From a bacterium (GTDB lineage: Bacteria; T1Sed10-126): 9,470 nt of DNA. The first letter of the stretch is position 1; the number at the start of each line of letters is the position of its first letter. The translations under genes were made by a program, and so were the position numbers. This document shows positions 5,290 to 9,470 of the stretch, piece after piece. The stretch lies in contig PWHN01000011.1 of NCBI GenBank assembly GCA_003554945.1, forward strand, positions 1 through 9,470, written 5' to 3'. The notes under the pieces are model-generated. The model was not told where the DNA came from, did not search any database, and worked only from the letters and a program-made list of their open reading frames with translations.

Positions 5290-6930
5290 CTATACTTCTT
5301 TACCAAGCATTTCTGCGGAACGTTCCCACAGTGCTTCCAGGTCTTTCTCGTCGTCAACCAGTGAATGAAACAGTTCCTCGAGGTGATCGGCGGCGAGCAG
5401 ATCAGAAACCGCCACGTAGTAGGCTCCCCGATCCAGCAACTCATGCGCACGCCGACGGTCTTTTGTGCGCAATATTACCTTGAGCTGATCAGAATAGCGA
5501 ACCAGCTCGTCACTGATCGCCCAAAAATCTACCGTCGAAACGACCAGGTCAGCCTCTGAAAAATTAGCCAGCTCACGGGTGTCCGGTTCAAACACATCCC
5601 CAAAAACAAAGGCTTTACTTTTCTCTTTTAACTCGTCAATTTTCCAGGGGCTACTCTCGATAACAACGTATTTCACATCATATTCATTACAGAGTTCGAC
5701 CAAACGGCGAGCAAAATCGCCGTAACCAACAATTACTATGTGATTTTTAAGCTCAGCCGGAACAAAACTATATTTTTTAAGTTTCTTGCCATGATCTCCA
5801 ACTAATCCAAGAAACGCAAGTATTCGAAAAATCTGTTCGTTGTAGTAACGGGTAAAGCTGGTTGTAATCAACGTAATTGCTGCGGCAAGGATAACGGCTT
5901 CAAAAATTTCCGGTATGATTAGCCCGAGAATTAAAGCCTCGATTACAAAAATTAAGGCAAATTCTCCCACCTGATCGAGATTTAATCCGGTTAATGTGGC
6001 CGTTCGACGCTCATAATCTTTTGAATTTAAGATCCAAATCATAACCATTGGCTTAACTACAACCGCTATCACTACCAGTAAAATTGTCAAACTCACCACT
6101 TCTCTAGAAGGCATTGTCACTAATGCGCCGATTGTAATAAAAAAGATAGCTACAAAGAAATCATTAATCGATTCCAGGCTGTTAATCACTTCTGAATATT
6201 TTACCGGCCGATAATTAATAGCCACCCCGGCGGCAAAAGCTCCCACAACGATAGATGTTCCCATCAACTGCGCTGAGCCGAGAAAAAACAGCAGAATAGC
6301 CACGGTCATAATTAACATAATTTCACTTGAGTGGCGGGCGAATTTACCTATTAAATCATACAAATAGCGGTTGATTATAGTTGCGAACACAAGCAGTATC
6401 ACTCCGTATCCAAGGTGTTCGGCAACAGTGCTAATTTGAAAAGTACCGGCTGCTACGACCATTAATAAGAACAGAGCAATAAAATCCTGGATTGAGTGGA
6501 TTGTCTCCGAAAGCCAATCGTGAACGTAATCCATATAGCGAGTATAAAATAGAGTTGATCCCATGAGCGAAGAGGACATTGAAGCTGTCAACCCAATAAA
6601 TATCGCCTGTCCCGGCGGATAGCCGATAATCAAACCGGCGCTAAAACCAATAAAGACCACCGCCAGCAGCTGTCCCACAGCAGCCAGCTCCGGGTCAGTC
6701 ACCTCAGTATGAAAGTCTTTAGTCTGTAGACGGACGGTGGAAGTAAACACCAGCAGTGCAATCCCCAGTCGAGCTATATCCAGCATAATCGCCTCTTCAA
6801 CAAAATAACCAACCACCAGACCGGCTACAATTAATGCCGGCGCCGTCGACACACTAAAGATTTTGGCAAGCAATAAAAAGGGCGCCGCTATAAGAAACAT
6901 CAGCGAGATTATAGACAGTAAATCAGCCAT
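5290..6930 (-). CDS. CPA2/Kef-type cation:proton antiporter with TrkA-N domain
   Basis: Membrane protein of 546 residues that probably exchanges K+ or Na+ for H+. Residues 1-375 form about 12 helices with antiporter-family landmarks: a membrane Asp149 in SIQDFIALF (Kef proteins have QD here), a small-residue SMSSSLMGS segment at 117-125, GAFAAGVAI (230-238), IFFITIGAL (262-270) and LDQVGEFALIF (318-328). A soluble C-terminal Rossmann domain of TrkA-N type starts near 396 and has an intact nucleotide motif VGYGDFA (401-407) with the acidic residue Glu425 at the end of the second strand. It is the last gene of a three-gene operon. Its ATG directly abuts the stop of the upstream paralog, and its GGAG ribosome binding site (6941-6938) lies inside that gene, so translation is probably coupled. 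The transported ion and the ligand of the C-domain are not known. No TrkA-C domain follows. Confidence 0.87.
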   Translation of the reverse strand: MADLLSIISLMFLIAAPFLLLAKIFSVSTAPALIVAGLVVGYFVEEAIMLDIARLGIALLVFTSTVRLQTKDFHTEVTDPELAAVGQLLAVVFIGFSAGLIIGYPPGQAIFIGLTASMSSSLMGSTLFYTRYMDYVHDWLSETIHSIQDFIALFLLMVVAAGTFQISTVAEHLGYGVILLVFATIINRYLYDLIGKFARHSSEIMLIMTVAILLFFLGSAQLMGTSIVVGAFAAGVAINYRPVKYSEVINSLESINDFFVAIFFITIGALVTMPSREVVSLTILLVVIAVVVKPMVMIWILNSKDYERRTATLTGLNLDQVGEFALIFVIEALILGLIIPEIFEAVILAAAITLITTSFTRYYNEQIFRILAFLGLVGDHGKKLKKYSFVPAELKNHIVIVGYGDFARRLVELCNEYDVKYVVIESSPWKIDELKEKSKAFVFGDVFEPDTRELANFSEADLVVSTVDFWAISDELVRYSDQLKVILRTKDRRRAHELLDRGAYYVAVSDLLAADHLEELFHSLVDDEKDLEALWERSAEMLGKEV

Positions 6931-8691
6931 TTAACTGCTCCAGTGCGGTCGCACAGTTGGAAATAGTGCATCTGACCGCAGTAGTTCAAGATCAGCTTCT
7001 ACAATTTTTTCAAAATTAACCGGTTCCTTGATGTAAGCCGTCAGATAGCGCTTCAACTGGTCGGCTGCGAGCTGCGGCGCCAGAACTACGTAGTCGACGC
7101 CCCGTTTATACAAATGGACGGCATCTTTTTCAGTTCGCGCCTCTGCAAGTACAGTAGCTCCGTCACGAGCCTCCTCGACAAGCATCTCATTTATTTCTCG
7201 CTGGTCGGATGAAGAAAAGACAAAGTCGGCTCGCTCAAGCCCGGCTGCCTTCCTTATCTTATGATATTTAGCGTCACCAAATACTGCTTCAAACCCGGAG
7301 CGCTCGATTGCCTCGTCTTCTTCAATGTTACGATCAATGACAACAATATCATCGTATTTGTCCTCTAATAGCAATACGACCCGCCGAGCGATTTCATCAA
7401 ATCCGACGATTACAGCGTGATTGCAAAGATCCTCCGTCGGTGGCTTTTCTATTGCTCCGCCGGTTAATCTGTCAAACCAGGGCTTCACAAACTCGTACAA
7501 ATCTCGATTGTATTGGATAAAATAGACCGAGATGCTCATCGTTATCAGAGCAATAATCGTCAAAAAACCTAATATCGCCGAATCAACAAAACCACCGGCT
7601 ACTGCAACAGAACCAACAATCAGGCCAAATTCACTCACCTGGACCATGTTTATGCTGCCCCGGAATACCGTCTCTGGGTCAAATTTTTGCCAGCTGATGA
7701 GAATCACATAGATCAGGAACTTAGCAACCATCAGTACAACTGAAGCTATTAGCGCTTCCCTCCAGTAAGTCAGCAGTGCTCTGGTATCGAGCTCCAGACC
7801 AACGGAGACGAAAAATACCAGTATAAACAGGTCGGTCAACGGAGATACCCTGGCCTCCAGTTCCTCACTGTAAGGCATCTGGGCAATAGCTAACCCGGCG
7901 AGAAAGGCGCCCATTTCAATTGACATTCCCAGCTCGTGGGAAACCAGGACAAAAAGAAAGAACCAGGCAATAGAAACCAGGAAAAAGATTTTTTGATTGT
8001 TAGCAATAAATCTAAACAGGGGCGGAAGAAAATACAACGATCCGATCGCGGCAAAAATGGCAATCATACTAACCAATCCAAAAACCATGCCTAAAGTCGA
8101 GGCCACGTCCATTACACTTTCGGGTTGCCCGGCAGCCAGCACAGTCAAAATAATAACTACCACGATGTCCTCAAATAACAGAATACCAATGTCAATTTTC
8201 CCGTGCAGGCTGGTGGCGGTTCCTTTGTCGTTTAACATTTTTATCGTCACGGCCGTCGAGCTGTACATTACCGCTAGACCGATAATTATGGCTTCCGATG
8301 TGCTAAAACCGAGACCAATTGATGTTAAAAATCCAATTGAGGAAATTAAGATCATCAAAAGAACCGAAATTTTAAGCAGCGGCTTGAGAATATGCTTTAC
8401 CTCGTCAACCCGCATTTCAATTCCTATCAAGAAGAGCAGAAAGGCCAGCCCCAGCTCCGCCATCGTATGCGTTAATTCACCCGGCTCCACAAAACCAATT
8501 ACCGCCGGCCCCAAAATTAGTCCGGTTATAATGTAAGCAATAATTGTTGGCTGTTTCAGGCGGGCGGCAAGCAATCCCATCAACGCGGCGTAAATTATAA
8601 TAATGATAAAATCTCCCGCCATCATCAACTCCATCGACGGCAGTTCAACCGGTATATGATAGGTTTCAATCAGACCAATAAGAGCTTCCAT
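6931..8691 (-). CDS. CPA2/Kef-type cation:proton antiporter with degenerate TrkA-N motif
   Basis: A 586-residue paralog of the downstream gene. The N-terminal 28 residues precede the first clear helix. About 12 helices follow to residue 395, with FLFLIGIEMR (86-94), YSSTAVTIK, LFEDIVVVI (Glu-Asp175, where Kef has QD), GAFLAGLAI, LVFFVSVGLELD and MVQVSEFGLIVG, all typical CPA2 positions. The C-terminal TrkA-N-like domain begins near 424, but its nucleotide loop reads VGFDEIA instead of GxGxxA/G: the second glycine is Asp. Asp453 at the end of strand two is kept. This domain may bind a different ligand or serve as the non-binding half of a pair. An extra tail follows residue 551. The start ATG 8691 is preceded by TTG at 8694; neither has a strong ribosome binding site, so the start is uncertain by one codon. 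The glutaredoxin gene ends about 30 bases upstream. Confidence 0.87.
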   Translation of the reverse strand: MEALIGLIETYHIPVELPSMELMMAGDFIIIIIYAALMGLLAARLKQPTIIAYIITGLILGPAVIGFVEPGELTHTMAELGLAFLLFLIGIEMRVDEVKHILKPLLKISVLLMILISSIGFLTSIGLGFSTSEAIIIGLAVMYSSTAVTIKMLNDKGTATSLHGKIDIGILLFEDIVVVIILTVLAAGQPESVMDVASTLGMVFGLVSMIAIFAAIGSLYFLPPLFRFIANNQKIFFLVSIAWFFLFVLVSHELGMSIEMGAFLAGLAIAQMPYSEELEARVSPLTDLFILVFFVSVGLELDTRALLTYWREALIASVVLMVAKFLIYVILISWQKFDPETVFRGSINMVQVSEFGLIVGSVAVAGGFVDSAILGFLTIIALITMSISVYFIQYNRDLYEFVKPWFDRLTGGAIEKPPTEDLCNHAVIVGFDEIARRVVLLLEDKYDDIVVIDRNIEEDEAIERSGFEAVFGDAKYHKIRKAAGLERADFVFSSSDQREINEMLVEEARDGATVLAEARTEKDAVHLYKRGVDYVVLAPQLAADQLKRYLTAYIKEPVNFEKIVEADLELLRSDALFPTVRPHWSS

Positions 8692-8721
8692 CAAGATAGA
8701 TCAGTCCATTCTACTTTTTAA

Positions 8722-8958
8722 TTAAATACTTTCTCTTAACCAATCAATAATGTCGTCGGATTCATAGAGCGGCTCACCGTCAATCAGCAGACACGGCACC
8801 TGAATCTTGCCACCGACTTCCTTCAATCTATCCTTAGCCGCCAGGTCCTCGTTTATTTCCTTTAACTCCACCTCAGTTATACCTTCTTCTTCCATAAACG
8901 CCAGCACCTTTTTGCTGAAAGGACATTCTCCTTTATAAAAAAGCTCCAGTTCTGCCAT
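8722..8958 (-). CDS. Glutaredoxin-like thiol protein, monothiol CPFS type
   Basis: A 78-residue thioredoxin-fold protein. The active-site segment GECPFSKKVL has one cysteine (Cys12) followed by PFS, the monothiol form of a CPxC centre. The VPC segment (54-56) holds the cis-Pro expected beside the active site, with an extra Cys56. The end (LYESDDIIDWL) matches the glutaredoxin / GST-N pattern. Function is likely reduction of disulfides or mixed thiols, or Fe-S or thiol sensing. The start is ATG 8958, because GGAGGTGAT lies just upstream; a TTG at 8973 in the same frame is part of that ribosome binding site. It is first in an operon with two Kef-like antiporters. Kef channels of E. coli are controlled by glutathione adducts, so a thiol protein made with them suggests redox control. 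That link is inferred. Confidence 0.85.
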   Translation of the reverse strand: MAELELFYKGECPFSKKVLAFMEEEGITEVELKEINEDLAAKDRLKEVGGKIQVPCLLIDGEPLYESDDIIDWLRESI

Positions 8959-8962
8959 AATA

Positions 8963-8971
8963 ATCACCTCC
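8963..8971 (-). promoter_or_regulatory. Strong ribosome binding site of the glutaredoxin gene
   Basis: GGAGGTGAT on the minus strand, 4 bases before ATG 8958 (9 from the GG core). It decides the start against the TTG that overlaps it. A small inverted repeat AATATC-N4-GATATT (8975-8990) lies directly upstream in the leader. Confidence 0.8.
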
Positions 8972-9175
8972 AAAAATATCTTTGGATATTATCAAATACT
9001 CAAGACTTATACCACTGTTGCACGACTAATTGTAAAATCGTAACTGCTTCGTATCCTCTCATCTGGTTTCATCTTTGAACTCAAAAATGTCAGTCTGGAT
9101 AAATCTCTTTACCAATTTTAGTGAATGCGAGAAAATACTTCTGAACAGCGAGGATTTGGATCTGCTCAATAATCA

Positions 9176-9266
9176 GGGGGGACTCCCATGACCTTGTGTC
9201 ATGGGTGAACCTGTTTGGGCAGCTAATCACAATTTGTCCCCCCCTCAAAGCGGGCCAGGTGGGGAC
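9176..9266. repeat. Nested and competing C/G-rich stems
   Basis: GGGGGGAC (9176-9183) pairs with GTCCCCCC (9236-9243) around an inner hairpin, CCCATGAC (9185-9192) with GTCATGGG (9198-9205) and loop CTTGT. The same C run can pair instead with GGGGAC at 9261-9266. Only one of the two outer pairings can form at a time. It could be a decayed dispersed repeat or a switch-like fold; no evidence favours regulation. Confidence 0.45.
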
Positions 9267-9287
9267 TATTGTTAATTGACGCGGGTA

Positions 9288-9310
9288 TCAACCGGGCAAT
9301 CTAGTGACTT
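9288..9310 (+). repeat. Right-half copy of the hairpin repeat
   Basis: Matches 9330-9352 at 18 of 23 positions, covering the loop end, right arm and right flank (CCGGGCAAT, then CTAGTGACTT). The left arm is missing or unrecognisable. Confidence 0.5.
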
Positions 9311-9315
9311 AAGGT

Positions 9316-9345
9316 CGTCATTGTCCGGCTTGACCGGACAATCCA
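9316..9345 (+). repeat. Hairpin repeat, copy C
   Basis: ATTGTCCGG (9320-9328), loop CTTGA, CCGGACAAT (9334-9342), framed by CGTC and CCA exactly as in copies A and B. The inner stem differs fully from A and B yet pairs perfectly. Confidence 0.85.
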
Positions 9346-9368
9346 GTGTCTTTCGGTCTTCATTCGCT

Positions 9369-9398
9369 CGTCATTGTCCAACTTGATTGGACAATCCA
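9369..9398 (+). repeat. Hairpin repeat, copy D
   Basis: ATTGTCCAA (9373-9381), loop CTTGA, TTGGACAAT (9387-9395), framed by CGTC and CCA. It differs from copy C at two adjacent stem pairs (GG/CC becomes AA/TT), both compensated. Confidence 0.85.
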
Positions 9399-9470
9399 GT
9401 GACTTTGACGTTGATTTTAAACCGGAATTATGGTCACATTTTCGACCAAGACTGGGCGCTAAGATTTCAA

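Larger units (their letters stand above)
8959..9470. other. Intergenic region with hairpin repeats, no gene recognised
   Basis: About 510 bases upstream of the glutaredoxin operon. A 34-codon frame (9087-9191, +) has no ribosome binding site and matches nothing known. The right part carries a C/G-rich set of stems (9176-9266) and the hairpin repeat family (9288-9406). No clear promoter for the operon was found: TATAAG on the minus strand near 9010 has only a poorly spaced TTTACA upstream. Confidence 0.6.

Noticed and set aside
5178-5483. Open frame (+) across the repeat and the antiporter 3' end
   Set aside because: It is the opposite-strand shadow of the antiporter gene fused to repeat sequence.
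9087-9191. 34-codon open frame (+) right of the glutaredoxin gene
   Set aside because: No ribosome binding site, and it ends inside a hairpin of the repeat region; nothing recognisable.

Overview
The window looks like bacterial chromosome, probably from an anaerobe. It encodes an Rnf-type iron-sulfur subunit (RnfB) and an RseC-family protein, uses strong AGGAGG/GGAGGTGAT ribosome binding sites, and appears to use at least one TTG start. The taxon cannot be fixed from sequence alone. A halophilic or clostridia-like Firmicute or an uncultivated anaerobic lineage are both possible. No rRNA, tRNA or CRISPR array was seen.

Layout, left to right. (1) 1-289: non-coding leader with a nested, three-way-junction-like inverted repeat (30-126) and a perfect 17-bp-arm palindrome (140-176). 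(2) 290-1072 (+): solitary rnfB. (3) 1073-1779: AT-rich, no convincing gene, with a perfect 14-bp-arm palindrome at 1175-1204. (4) 1780-2946 (-): intact DDE transposase of an IS4-like insertion sequence. (5) 2958-3702: no gene, but dense in repeats: a homopurine tract, four inverted repeats, a composite 65-nt dispersed repeat and two arrays with 7-nt period. (6) 3703-4122 (+): RseC-family membrane protein, often linked to Rnf/Rsx. (7) 5098-4182 (-): mntA-hepT toxin-antitoxin operon with a good promoter and a palindrome inside its spacer. (8) 5182-5287: second copy of the 65-nt repeat plus a C/G-rich hairpin. (9) 8958-5290 (-): tight operon of a monothiol glutaredoxin-like protein followed by two different CPA2/Kef-type antiporter paralogs, each with a TrkA-N-like C-terminal domain. 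(10) 8959-9470: no gene, with two full and one half copy of the hairpin repeat.

How the genes fit together. RnfB and RseC belong to the same functional context (ion-motive, ferredoxin-linked electron transfer, or Rsx/SoxR reduction). Here the IS and repeat-rich DNA separate them. The glutaredoxin-antiporter-antiporter operon suggests redox-responsive monovalent cation/proton exchange. Its second antiporter gene starts on the base directly after the stop codon of the first, which suggests coupled synthesis and possibly a hetero-oligomer.

The most unusual signal is a dispersed hairpin family (3578, 5220, 9320 and 9373, plus a half copy at 9288). Its outer bases are constant while the inner stem pairs change in compensation, which points to selection on the folded form. 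The toxin-antitoxin genes and the IS agree with this being a recombination-prone accessory region.
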